DNA of 64,000 nucleotides. Source: Eutreptiella sp. 'Long Island Sound 2002' (lineage: Eukaryota > Euglenozoa > Euglenophyceae > Eutreptiales > Eutreptiaceae). Each line of letters opens with the position of its first letter. Position 1 is the stretch's first letter. Under the pieces are notes generated by a model that searched no databases, was not told where the DNA came from, and was given only the letters and a program-made list of their open reading frames with translations. The DNA is taken from assembly GCA_964036045.1 (NCBI GenBank), contig OZ038380.1:172969529-173033528 (forward strand), read 5' to 3'. The position numbers and the translations under genes were made by a program. Positions 41,538 to 53,366 of this stretch are shown here, in pieces.

Positions 41538-43712
41538 ATGTCCACACCAAGTGTAAGGACCTGGCCCATCCGAACTGTCCAAGTACAAATGGGCAGTGTG
41601 GTTCACCCAATGAGTGAACCACCACAACGAGCACCACATCACCTCAGTGGCGCATCTGGGTCCCAAGGAGATCCAGAACGCAGAAGGGCGGAGAAGAATA
41701 AAGGCCTTACCACCGAGGCCTTAGCAGCACACGGTGGGGACAGCTTCAGTCACCTCCACAGACGTGTGGCTGCTTCAGTATCAAGATCCAATTGCCCAGC
41801 TTCATCCTCAACTGCCATTGAAGGACCTGAGGAATATGAGAAGCTGAAGATGAAGATGGATGAGTACATCATGCATGAAGAGTACTATAAATCCATCCGT
41901 GGGGAAGATGGAGAGGAGCCCCTGGCTGTACATGGATCAAGACCACGTACAGATCTAGGGTCCTACGCACACTCAGGTCCTCCGTCCACAGCATCCCTGC
42001 CAAGACGACTACGACCTGAGTACCCAACCCCAAGGGCTCCCGAAGTGGGCCCAACACGAGTCGAAGAACACCATCCAAGGCCGACCTACGGTGCCCTGGA
42101 TCAAACGGCCGAGCTACTGGCCAAATTTCTGTCTGGATCAGAAGAGCCAGATGTGACGGCCTTATCAGAGGCCATTAAGGCTAAACTGGGTATTGCAGAA
42201 CCCTTACCCAAGCCTGAGTGCCTCTCTCTCTCTCCAGGGCTGAGTACCCTGGCCGAAGATCTCAAGAGATCGAGGGTCTCAAGGCTGTTGCCTAAGGTTA
42301 CCTGCCCCAGCCCCTTTCACCCCCGTGCCAGGACTGTGCCTATGGCGGACCTACAGGACGTGCCTGTCACAGAGAGTGAGAGAAGAGGGCTGTCAGCCCT
42401 GGCCCCCCTTGCCGGCGTGTCGCCTTCAGGCCTAACTCCGGGGGGTGGGAAGACGGGCAGACCAATTGCCCAGGCGAACATCCAGCTGGAACTGCCGGAG
42501 TTCGACCCTAAAAATCTGCCTGAATGGGCAGAAGAATTTGCGTAGTTCCTTTTGTTGACTGGCCAATCCCATGTGGATGTGGCCACCAAATGTTCTCTGC
42601 TAAAACGCTCATGCAAAAAGAAATTTTTGCAAAAACAGGTCAAACAGATTGTGAAAACCCGTTCTACTTGGGCGGAGGTACTCCTGAGGTTAGAGAAAAC
42701 ATTCCCAGTCTATGAGACTGACCTCAGCGTACGCACACAAATCGAGGAGCTACCTATGCTCCCGGAGTTTCCATCCGCTGCGCGAATTTCTGAGTATGTG
42801 TGCGACATGGAGTACTTATTTTCGAGGATGAATGTGGGCTCCTACGGAGCCACTGAGCCCCACCTGTGGCTCATGAGTAAGATCCCCCAGCGTACGTGGG
42901 ATGACTGCCGCTCAACCTCTGAGAGGAAGAGCAGGACCCACTCGTATGATACACTGGTGGATCTCTTGATTGAGCTAGCTCTTGAGAGAGAGAACGACTC
43001 CCACATGGAGAAGTTCCTCAAGAAGCATTTGGGACGAGGTGGTACCCCTACCCCCGAATGTGGCGAAGGGAAGGGGCATAAAAATCCCACTAACACCAAC
43101 CAGGGAGGCGGTAAAGGGAGGGGCAACCTACGTGCCATGAACGAGGTTCCAACTGATGCAGGCACACCCCCCCTGTTTTACTGCCGACCTGTCAATGACA
43201 AGGGGGGACCTTGTCATGCCTCTGACTGCGATCTCCGCAGTGGCTGTATGCTGCAGATGAAACGTCAGCAGCATACTAAAGATGGGAAGACTGTGACCCA
43301 TCAGGACCACTTCAGGTGTACCATCACCTGTGGTTACTGTGGCAGGCGTCGTCACTATGAGGACGAATGCCACATCAAGAAACGCGAGAGTGACAAACTC
43401 AAGCGTCAGGAGGCGGAGCGCCAGAAGACCCCGACGCCCGCCAGAAATCCCCCGAATGGGGATAAAGGTAAAGGAGGTGGCAAGGGGGGTGGCAAAACTG
43501 GACCCCCTAACCCCCAGAGGCGCTCATCAGCGCCTGTTGCTACGCCTACTCCTGCTGCCACACCCGCTCCTGCCGCAGGTGTCCCCCAGAAGCGACCCCA
43601 AGGGGATAACGCTACCCCTGAGGGGAATAATTCGAAGAAGAGGCGCTTGGCCTGGATGGCCAAGTCCCTCATGGCTGCAGGAGTGGATGTGAAATTCCCT
43701 GATGAGGAATAG
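41538..43712 (+). pseudogene. gag: B2 gag, one premature TAG
   Basis: The ATG at 41538 corresponds to the B1 ATG (5279). It is a single frame of about 725 codons broken only by TAG 42543-42545, where B1 has GAG (Glu). Layout: a polar N-terminal region, a capsid-like helical region (about residues 318-485, FDPKNLPEWAEEFA onward), a Cys/His cluster (CHASDC, SGC, HFRCTITC) and the knuckle CGYCGRRRHYEDEC near 597. A Gly/Lys/Pro-rich basic tail closes the protein. The natural end TAG (43710-43712) is followed by GGG GGC GGC and an open pol frame. The role would be particle assembly and RNA binding. Confidence 0.85.
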
Positions 43713-43715
43713 GGG
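43710..43715 (+). promoter_or_regulatory. Gag-pol readthrough stop, TAG-GGG (B2); same in B1 at 7485
   Basis: Both B copies separate gag and pol by one in-frame TAG followed by a G-rich stretch (TAG GGG GGC GGC TCC). A TAG followed by a purine-rich spacer is also how murine gammaretroviruses express Pol, with a downstream pseudoknot; no pseudoknot has been computed here. Confidence 0.6.
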
Positions 43716-46700
43716 GGCGGCTCCGAAGAGGAGGACTTGGTTTTCTGGATCCTCGTGAAAATCGGGGATCAGGTTTTTCGAGCAGTGCTTGATACCGGTG
43801 CAACACTTTCCATAGTGGCCCGGCGCCTGCTTAAAACTTTCAGGAAGACTAAGACTGTGGCCATAAGAGTAGGGGATGGGCGTACCATCCATTCCTTGGG
43901 GGGGGTCGATGTGACCATATGTCTGGGCGACGAAACCGTGACCCAACACTGCAGAGTGTTGGACACTGACGCCTTTGACATTGTCATTGGCACTGACTTT
44001 CTAAGAAGAAACCCCCAGGTTAAAATGCTGTCCCTACAGCGTCCTTACTCTTTGCACTGCGACTTTGGCAGTGGGCTATTCTCCGTTCCTTTGGAGCTGT
44101 CAGGACGAAAAGAGTCTGGGCTGCGCTACGCAGCCAAGACGAACTATCGTACTGAAAACTACCAACTGGCCCGTCATGTTCTCGAAAATGGACTGGCGGC
44201 CCTACAGGTAAACCTGGATGACATCCAGGTGGAATTGTTTGCGAGCCAACAACAGCACATCATGCAGTTGTACTGCTCGAAACAAATGAACAATGCTTTC
44301 CGTTTCTTCTGGAAAGCAATGGGCCTAGCGTATGCTAACCCTCCCTTCTCCCTGCTCGCGAAGGTTCTAACCAAGATCGCTTATGAGGGAGGAAGGGTGG
44401 TTATGTGCACCCCTGACTGGGGTTGCTCTGGTGAACATGCTTACTGGCGCCGTATGCTTGACCGAATGACCGTGGGAAGAGTGCAACTCCCCGACGGCCC
44501 CATCTATGTGCCTGAGGACTCAGACACAGCTATGCAGGCCCCTGAGTGGGCCAGTTTCCTGTCCATCATCGATGGATCTCTCAATCCTGTACCCCTGTGT
44601 GACCTGGACCAGGTGCTACTAAAAGAGGTCATGGCCGAAAATCGTGGCCTGACTCTTTATGATCTCAAAAATCGATCTCCTAAGCACCTATCTGCCACAC
44701 TTACAGGGTGTGAATCTCCTGATGACTATCTGGAACCTGCAGCTGTAAAAGAGGATGCTGACGACCAACTATCTGAGATCGCCAGCACTATTCCCTCTGT
44801 TGATCCCAGCTGTGTTGACCTGAAACATAGTGTTTTCCTGGCCCAGCTGTTGCTAGAGGAGGTAGATCTAGAGTCAACCTCTGAACCCGCTTCCTCTGTT
44901 GGTAAACCAGTACTACACATGCAGCCTGTGCACACAGATGAACCCGTGGCCCGGAGTACTGATGCTCTGGCACAGCCTGCTGCTAATAACGTGCCCTTGT
45001 CTGAGCATGACACGCAAGAACTCCGACGGCTGTTGTACCTGAAGGCCGAAGGTATTGAGCGCCAAGAGCGGCTGCAATACCTCAGACAGACCTGGAAATA
45101 CTCCATCTGGTCTGAGGAGGACGATGAGTCCTATACGCTGCCTGATCCTGAGATACCTCTAGTGTACTCTCTACACTATGGGCAGCAATGTCCCCCTGAG
45201 TGGGACGATGGTACTGCACCTGCCAAAACTGCTGATCAGCATAAAAAGAAAGAACATGGAAAAAGCAACCTCCATGCTGAGGAGGATTTCCTTCAGAAAG
45301 TCGAGAGTCTTAACCTTGACCCCCGCTTGAAGAAACTGCTTATAACCTATGAGGAGGTGTTCGGCGCCTTGCCGCCTCCCCTATCTTGCAAAAAACTGGT
45401 CCAGATGGACCTGAAATTGAAACCAGAATTTGAAAAGACGAGAGTGAGGCGTCGTCCCTATCCCGCTCCACAGGAACAGGTTGAAGAAATCGAGCGCCAG
45501 ATCCAAGAATGCATTGATGCTGGCCTCGTTGAAGAGTACAAACATGGGGACTATCCCCATCATGCACTGCAGCCCCTGTTTCCTTGTTGCTAAACCAGGG
45601 TCGACTGCACTACGTCTTGTTGTAGACTATGGTGAGGTCAACAAGAAAACCCAGAACCACTCAGGGAGTATTCCTAACATGGAAAACACCCTGGAGCGTA
45701 TTGCCAAATGCAGGTATAAGACCAAAATGGACAAACGCTCTGGTTTCTGGCAGGTTGACCTAACCGCCGCAGCTCAGGAGCTGCTTGCCTTTATAACCCC
45801 TAAGGGTCGTGTCTTCAAGTGGAAGGTTATGCCTTTCGGGGTGGCTAATGCCCCAGCGCTCTTCCAGGAGCTTATGAACAAAATTTTGTACATACTGAGG
45901 CGCAGGCCTCTAGTACAAGAGTTGATTTCTCGGGGGGAGAAATGGAGGCTCACATCGACGACGTGAGTTTGGGTACTAATACCAAAGAGGACCATGTCCT
46001 TCTCCTCCGTGAATTCTTCACTGTCTGTCAAGAAAACCATCTCCGAATCAAACTCGAAAAATGCGAGTTTATGAAAGAGGAGATGGAGTATTTGGGTTTC
46101 GACATGGGGTATGGCTGGTGGAAACCAGCCGCGTCTAAGATGCAGCCCCTACAGGACATGCAGATTCGCGATGACCCTAAGAAGGGTCTACACGATGTGA
46201 GGAGTTTTGTGGGCGCCTGTAATTTCTATCGGCGTCACATCCACAATTTTACTTACTCCTCTGCACCCCTCACTGACCTAATCAAGAAAACTACTCCCTG
46301 GAGGTGGACCTCCAGGGAGGAAGAGTGTTTCCAGGAGTTGAAGAAGAAGATTGCCTCCTCCAACTGCCTGGGAGTTCCCCGCCCTGAGGGCGAGATAGTC
46401 CTAATCACTGATGCCAGTGATGTAGGGGGGGGAGGTACGATCTATCAATGGCAGGAGCTTAACCCCGCTGAGCTAACCCACTGCCATTATCGTACTACTG
46501 GACTGAACCGTGATGGTTCGTTGAAACATGACTATCCTACCAGTGAGTGGCGACTGGTGCCACTGGGACACTGGAACTGGAAATGGAACCAAGCGCGTTC
46601 CAACTACAGCACCTATGACCAGGAACTCCTGGCCGGTATGTTGGTGCTATCGTCACAATCCCGACTCCTGGGGTCTAACCCCATTGTCTGGCTGTGTGAC

Positions 46701-48518
46701 CAGGAGCCTGTGAAGTCTTTTCAGAAGGGCCCACCACCAGAAAAAGCGAAGCTAAAACGGTGGTGGACTTACCTGAGCCAGTTCAGGCTGACAGTGCATC
46801 ATATCCCCGGGATTAAGAATGAACTGTCGGACTATATATCGCGCAACAACTTCGATGCGCTTATTGGTGAGAGCTCTGAGGCGCTCGCCAAAGAGGCTTT
46901 CCAGCGAATGGATGTCCAGCTTGACCTGTCCATGCGCACTGCTGGAATCCTGGAGGGTTGGAGTCTAACCGACTATCAGTCAGAGTATGAAGAAATTCTC
47001 CAAACCCTCAGCACTGGTCTCGAACCCCGTGTCATTGACGGGCACCAGTGGTATAAAAACAATCAGTACCTCTTCTACGAGGACCGAATTGTTGTGTCTG
47101 AGGCACGACTAGATGGGTGCCTACAGTGGTCCCATCTCAGTTCTGGTCACACTGGCGCTAATCGCTCAGTGGACTTCTTCCGTGAGTGTTTCTACTCTAG
47201 TCTAACCCTGACTGAACTGAGGTCGCGTATGCAGACCATTGTGGATGCTTGTGGCTGTCATGCCAGCAAGCAGAGCGACAGTAGGGATAGGGGTCTGATC
47301 TCCAGCTTACCCATACCCTATTGTGCTAACTCTCTTCTCTACGTGGATTACATCCACGGCTTACCACGCTTTGGCGGCTATGATAGTTGCCTCGTGGTCA
47401 CCTGTGGTCTATCACGCTTCACCCGTGTGTTCCCTTGCAATAAGAAAATCACAGGTGAGCAGACTGTAAAAATGTTGGTCGAACAATGGTTCGAACCCTA
47501 TGGAGCACCTAAACAGGTGCACTCTGATGAAGATGTACGCATCCGCAGTGACACTGGGTGGTACAAACGAGTGCTAAATGCCCTCAACGTGGAGGTAACC
47601 ACAGGTGTGCCCTACACTCACACGTCTAACCCTCTCTGTGAGAGACAGAACCGTGTGGTGCAGCAAAACTTAAGAATCCTGATGAAACAGGAGCGCACCA
47701 AGGACTGGGTACGCCTAGTGCCCTGGGCAGTTCTGTCCATGAACTCACAGCGGAGCTCTTCTACGGGTTTCACCCCCCACGAACTGTTCCATGGAGGACG
47801 ACCTGCTTGGTTCTTCAAAACCCCCTTTCCTGAGGACTTCAAGAGCCCTGTGGGAGATTGGCTAGAACACAAGCAGTCTCTGGCTAACCAGGCTGGTACT
47901 AACCTGAGGCACATTCGTGACCGAGAACAGAGCCGACGGAACCGCCTACGGCGACCTGCCAGCTTCAAGGTTGGTGACCTTGTTTTGGTACACCATTCCC
48001 GCCTACCCTCCTGGCCACGTAACTGCCTACAGGACCCTTACTTTGGACCCTATTGTATCATCAGGATAGATGGATCCAGGATCCATGTCAGGTGCAGTCC
48101 ACGTCTAGGTGGTGAACTGCTATGTGCTCCTAAGCAGTTGAGGCACTATCACTCCCCTGACGACTTGTCCTGGGATGAGTGGCGCCTCAGCGACAGTGAG
48201 ATTGAACGTATAGACCTAGAGAACGCTGCCAGTCCAGAGGAGGCAGACGAACTCGAAGAGATGACTGCCGATGAGATGGCAGTCGATGGTTACTACGTGG
48301 TTGCAGGTATTGCTCGCCACGAGTATAAACAGGGCTGGAAATTCCTTACCCTGTGGGATGGCTATGGGTTGTCCGAGGCGACCTGGGAACCTATGTCAGC
48401 CTTCATACAACCAGATGGGAGTATCAACCCCATCTTCCGCACTTACCTCGTTGAGAACAACGAGGGGCAGCTCCTAACCCGTGCTGAGACTATGTCCCAG
48501 CGTAAGAAGCGAAACTAA
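43713..48518 (+). pseudogene. pol: B2 Pol: protease, Dam-like domain, RT, RNase H, integrase, chromodomain (two indels)
   Basis: It is in frame with gag. Protease DTGA is near residue 27. The Dam-like domain at about 165-300 has QVELFAS, YANPPFSLLAKVL and VVMCTPDWG, then RVQLPDGPIYVP. RT follows (about 560-800, MDKRSGFWQVD and AHIDDVSLG). RNase H has ITDASDVGGGG and YDQELLA. Integrase has HLSSGH with CGCHAS, then VDYI, HSDED and CERQ as the DDE triad (about 1211-1308). DPYFGPYCII is the GPY module, and a chromodomain (DGYYVVAGIARHEY, FLTLWDGYGLSEATWEP) ends the protein. A 4-nt insertion (ATGC) near 45560 and a 1-nt deletion near 45935, relative to B1, put about 125 codons in another frame. 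The reading frame is restored afterwards, from 45942 to TAA 48518. Confidence 0.9.
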
Positions 48519-51111
48519 TAACCCTGTGTCAGTCTACTGACCCTGTCTGTGCCCTGCAGACCCACGCCTATGGTTTCCAGCGTGAGCCAGGTGGCCGCTT
48601 ATCAAGATTGCAGCGGCCCAGCGAGTGTTTGCCTTGTTGACCATGTGTTGCATGGGCACTGCCCTAATGTAATGACCTTGGTGAGCCAACGAAGAACGGT
48701 GGCTTTCTACACCAGGGGGGAATGACAAGCAAGGTGTTATGAGGCAAGGTGTGTCTTCCCTCCTTGGGGACAAGCGAGCCCACAGTTAGGACCCCTGACT
48801 GGTCCAGACCCATGGGGTTCTACCCTTCCTTACGGGGTTTACCATACCCTTCTGTATGTGTAAGTGTGCTATTCCTAAGGTCCTGAGAGCAAGCCGCAGA
48901 AGTGGTGTCCTAATTATACCCAAGTCTGCGCCCTTGCTAAACCTGGAGGGTTGGCTTATTGATGCCACGGGGTACGCCCCGGGTCTCCCCTCCCCTATGC
49001 GCCCAATTTCTGTGCTGGCGCAAAACCTTGGGGGAATACCCAGCGTGCTAATCCAGGTATTGTTTTCCCTACCTATCTGTCTACTACAGGGAGGGGTGGC
49101 CAAAAGCTATGAAGGCATGCAAAACGCCTGTTTGCTATGTGGCCAAAACACTAACCTAACCACTGCCACAGCCGACCAACCCCGCTAAAATTGCAGGAAA
49201 AGGGTGGGACAGTGACACGCCCCCTACAGGTCCTACACACCCTACAGTGGCACCATCCTGGTGGGCGAGCACTGGGCAACTGGCTCTAGCCCCCACTCAG
49301 GACTACCACTCCTACACGCACACTCTACTGGGCGTTGCGAAGATAAAGGACTCGTGGGTCCTAACGACCCTCCTGTGAAATGACAAGAGAACACAGCGCT
49401 GCTAAGCAGCTGTGGCCTAACAGGGGACGCCACAACGCGTTTCCCCTGCTAGGGCTTGGAGGGAAGGGGTGCTCTCGTTGCGTGCACAGCGCAGATGTCG
49501 TTGAGGTCGAACTGTCCTCGCCAGTACTGGCTGAGGCACAGTGATTTGATTTGTGATCTGCGCCCCTGTTTTGCTGGGGCAGAAAAATGGTAGCCGCCGA
49601 AGGCAGCTGCTGCGTGCACCAATCACCCTAAACCTCTCCCACCTGTACAAAAGAGGCAGATGAAGGGGCGTTTGCGACTGTGGAACCAAGCCACACTCCA
49701 GGTATTATACCCTTCTCAGTGTGACCTATAATACGCTGTTCGCAAACACGCTGCAGATGCAGCTACCCCTGTCAAGCAAGCAAGCTTTAAGAAACTCCTC
49801 GGGTTCTCTTAAAGAACGTACCGAGGAGCCTCTGGGTAACCTAAACAAGGTTTACCGTGCGCAATTCGCGTGGCCTACCCTTTAATGCATCATGTGCACG
49901 CAGGGAAGGGAGGCTTAACCACGGACTCAACCAGGAGGTGAGCTCCTCCTGGGCTAACCTACCTTACTCACCATGCATCGTGTGAATGCCGCATTGAAAC
50001 GAACACAAAACAAACCTAAGCGTTTTAAGCAACTCAACTTCAACGCCACGGCCGCACACGAACAAACGCTAACCTGTGAAGAAGGAAACAAGGGTGGATT
50101 AGGGATACAGGTGAAGCGATACAACGTGTGGATGCCTAGATTAGGCACATGCATCGCGAGCACAGCGCATATACTAACCCTACGTGCGCGCTGCGCGCTC
50201 CATTCGCATCACATACCTTTCACTCCTGCTTTCACCTGTGCAGAGCACGAGAGATGAACACCCGACCCCCCAACGAGCACAGCGTTAACAACCCTAACGT
50301 TTTGACGGAACAACCAACACGAACGCAATGCGTGAGTGTGAAGTGACACAGACATACCTGAGAGACGGGTTGTTGAACTGCTCTGTGGTGTGGGCTGATT
50401 TTGAATTCTTTACTCTGAAGTTTATAAAAATTTTGATGCAACTGTGCAAAAATTTTCTTAAAAACTTTAAAAACTACGGCTCATACCTTCTTTTCCAAAA
50501 GCCGTTTTCGCTTGCGCAACCCTTTTCTTGGCGTCCGCATCGTTTGCGCTTGTCTGCGACTTTAAGTTATGTGTAAAAATGACGATTTTCCGCGTGGTTT
50601 CGTCGATTTTCAACGATTTCACTTGCTAAATCGCAACCCCTTCCGCAAAACCGCAGGAATCACTCCCTGCTGGTTCCGTTTTCTATTTTTTCCAGCTCCT
50701 GGGGGTTTGTGTCCTCCATTGGGAGTATTGCTCCGCCCTGGCCCTTGGTCAGGACGTTTACTAAAACGCTGTTTATACGACGATAACCGTCCGCATTAGA
50801 GCGTTCGACTGTACCCTAGTGGACAGACACATGTGCTCTGGACAGGGAGTCCTGGGTTCAATTCCCACTGCCCCCACACTTTTTCCAAAAGTTTTCGCCT
50901 CACGCCGGCGACTTTTGAGGAATGCCCCTTCGAAGGGACATCAATCACGGTACATTACACTGTTTTTCAAGGGTCCCTACAGTGTGATAGGCTTCTATGA
51001 AGTGATGAGAATGTTTTTGGTAAGTTTAATGCATTTTTTGAGGTAATTTTGGGAATATTTCAGCCTTTTTCCTTGGTCCTACTAGCTTGATCAACTAGTA
51101 CTCCAGGGGGG
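48519..51111 (+). other. B2 3' untranslated region, mosaic with family A
   Basis: The first 330 bp match B1 (compare 53540-53875). From about 48855 to about 49440 the sequence is nearly the same as the A1/A2 3' untranslated region (34689 onward, 27246 onward) and unlike B1. After about 49440 it matches B1 again. The hairpin CTCCTC (49795-49800) with GAGGAG (49823-49828) is conserved. A tRNA-like stretch is at 50811-50876, and the polypurine tract ends at 51111. No protein is evident. Confidence 0.6.
50811..50876 (+). other. tRNA-like relic in the B 3' untranslated region
   Basis: GTACCCTAGTGG (A box-like), then GGTTCAATTCC (50855-50865, B box) with CTGGG/CCCAC as an imperfect T stem and CCCCCA at the end. 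The B1 counterpart is at 55775-55840 with GGTTCAAACCC. No complete cloverleaf is evident. Confidence 0.35.
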
Positions 51112-51838
51112 AGTAAGAAAAAGTCACTGCCATGTCTTTCTTGGAGGGCTTGATCCAGGCTAAGCCCCCCTTAAAACCCTTTGTTGATGCTGAGACTAAC
51201 TTAAGTGTTTTAATCTCTCTTTTGTTGCCTAAAGTACACTTTCTCAAAGTAACTAGGGTTGTGACCCTAGCCCCCCCCCATGAAGTTCACCCCTACCACT
51301 CAACTGAGCGGAGGTACCTTCCTTCATGGAGGTCATACCAAAAAAAATCAGGCATTACATGCTTGTAGGCCTTGGAGGTTAAGCCTAAGTGGTCTCCCAC
51401 CCCAAGACCCCTATACTCAATTGTTTCTACCACTTATTGTGGTCCTGTTTTGTAACTGTTTCTGAATTCAGTTGCTTGGCCAAGTCATTTTCTGTGTGGT
51501 CCTGACATCTATGCTCCTCAGTCCTAACCAGCACCATTTCACCCAAAAGAGTGCACATGAAGTGCCTATTGCAACCTCTGAGACTAGAGTCTGACCAATT
51601 TTCATATAAAACCTTTTGCATTATCCATTTGAGATTGAATCTATGTACATAAACCTGCTTTGTCTATCTGCAGCCCTTCTGTGTTACACTGGATTCCAAA
51701 ACCAATCATTGATTTCATTGATTCGATCCATATTCAGTCCTTGCTCTACTTGCTGCTTTGGTTTGGGGTTTTCAACTACAAAACCAACTTGCAGGAATAC
51801 ATCAAAAGACCTAGGGCATAATTCAAGGACATCTTTCT
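51112..51838 (+). repeat. B2 3' LTR (727 bp)
   Basis: It matches 40734-41459 with a one-base difference in a C run and about three substitutions. It ends ACATCTTTCT, followed by TSD AGAAA (51839-51843). Confidence 0.9.
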
Positions 51839-53366
51839 AGAAATTCTCCAAACCCTCAGCACTGGTCTCGAACCCCGTGTCATTGACGGGCACCAGTGGT
51901 ATAAAAACAATCAGTACCTCTTCTACGAGGACCGAATTGTTGTGTCTGAGGCACGACTGGATGGGTGCCTACAGTGGTCCCATCTCAGTTCTGGTCACAC
52001 TGGCGCTAATCGCTCAGTGGACTTCTTCCGTGAGTGTTTCTACTCTGGTCTAACCCTGACTGAACTGAGGTCGCGTATGCAGACCATTGTGGATGCTTGT
52101 GGCTGTCATGCCAGCAAGCAGAGCGACAGTAGGGATAGGGGCCTGATCTCCAGCTTACCCATACCCTATTGTGCTAACTCACTTCTCTACGTGGATTACA
52201 TCCACGGCTTACCACGCTTTGGCGGCTATGATAGTTGCCTCGTGGTCACCTGTGGTCTATCTCGCTTCACCCGTGTGTTCCCTTGCAATAAGAAAATCAC
52301 AGGTGAGCAAACTGTGAAAATGTTGGTCGAACAATGGTTCGAACCCTATGGAGCACCTAAGCAGGTGCACTCTGATGAGGATGTACGCATCCGCAGTGAC
52401 ACTGGGTGGTACAAACGAGTGCTAAATGCCCTCAACGTGGAGGTAACCACAGGTGTGCCCTATACCCACACGTCTAACCCTCTCTGTGAGAGACAGAACC
52501 GTGTGGTGGAGCAAAACTTAAGAATCCTGATGAATCAGGAGCGCACCAAGGACTAGGTACGCCTAGTGCCCTGGGCAGTGCTGACCATGAACTCACAGCG
52601 TAGCTCTTCTACGGGTTTCACCCCCCACGAACTGTTCCATGGAGGACGACCTGCTTGGTTCTTCAAAACCCCCTTTCCTGAGGACTTCAAGAGCCCTGTG
52701 GGAGATTGGCTGGAACACAAGCAGTCTCTGGCTAACCAGGCTGGTACTAACCTGAGACACATTGGTGACCGTGAGCAGAGCCGACGGAACCGCCTACGGC
52801 GGCCTGCCAGCTTCAAGGTTGGTGACCTTGTTTTGGTACACCATTCACGCCTACCCTCCTGGCCACGTAACTGCCTACAGGACCCTTACTTTGGACCCTA
52901 TCGTATCATCAGGATAGATGGATCCAGGATCCATGTCAGGTGCAGTCCACGTCTAGGTGGTGAACTGCTGTGTGCACCTAAGCAGTTGAGGCACTATCAC
53001 TCCCCTGACGACTTGTCTTGGGATGAGTGGCGCCTCAGCGACAGTGAGGTTGAACGTATAGACCTAGAGAAAGCTGCCAGTCCAGAGGAGGCAGACGAAC
53101 TCGAAGAGATGACTGCCGATGAGATGGCAGTCGATGGTTACTACGTGGTTGCAGGTATTGCTCGCCACGAGTATAAACAGGGCTGGAAATTCCTAACTCT
53201 GTGGGATGGCTATGGGTTATCCGAGGCGACCTGAGAACCTATGTCAGCCTTCATACAGCCAGATGGGAGTATCAACCCCATCTTCCGCACTTACCTCGTT
53301 GAGAACAACGAGGGACAGCTCCTAACCCGTGCTGAGACTATGTCCCAGCGTAAAAAGCGTAACTAA
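51839..53366 (+). pseudogene. pol: B1 pol, piece 3: integrase and chromodomain
   Basis: It resumes with AGAAA and the region before the integrase zinc motif. It encodes HLSSGH, CGCHAS, VDYIHG, HSDED and CERQ, so the HHCC and DDE residues are present, then FGPYRIIRI (GPY) and the chromodomain (YYVVAGIARHEY, FLTLWDGYGLSEAT). TAG at 52553-52555 replaces TGG (Trp) of B2, and TGA at 53232-53234 replaces TGG in the chromodomain WEP motif. The original end TAA is at 53364-53366. Both nonsense codons are single-base changes from the B2 sequence. Confidence 0.88.

Larger units (their letters stand above)
40734..51838 (+). mobile_element. Ty3/Gypsy chromovirus copy B2, inserted in B1
   Basis: The LTRs (40734-41459 and 51112-51838) are 726 and 727 bp and differ at about four positions. 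The TSD is AGAAA (40729-40733 and 51839-51843). It is full length, with a primer-binding site, gag, in-frame TAG, pol and a polypurine tract (CCAGGGGGG before 51112). It is inactivated by a TAG in gag (42543), a 4-nt insertion near 45560 and a 1-nt deletion near 45935. The 3' untranslated region is a mosaic with family A. Confidence 0.92.
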
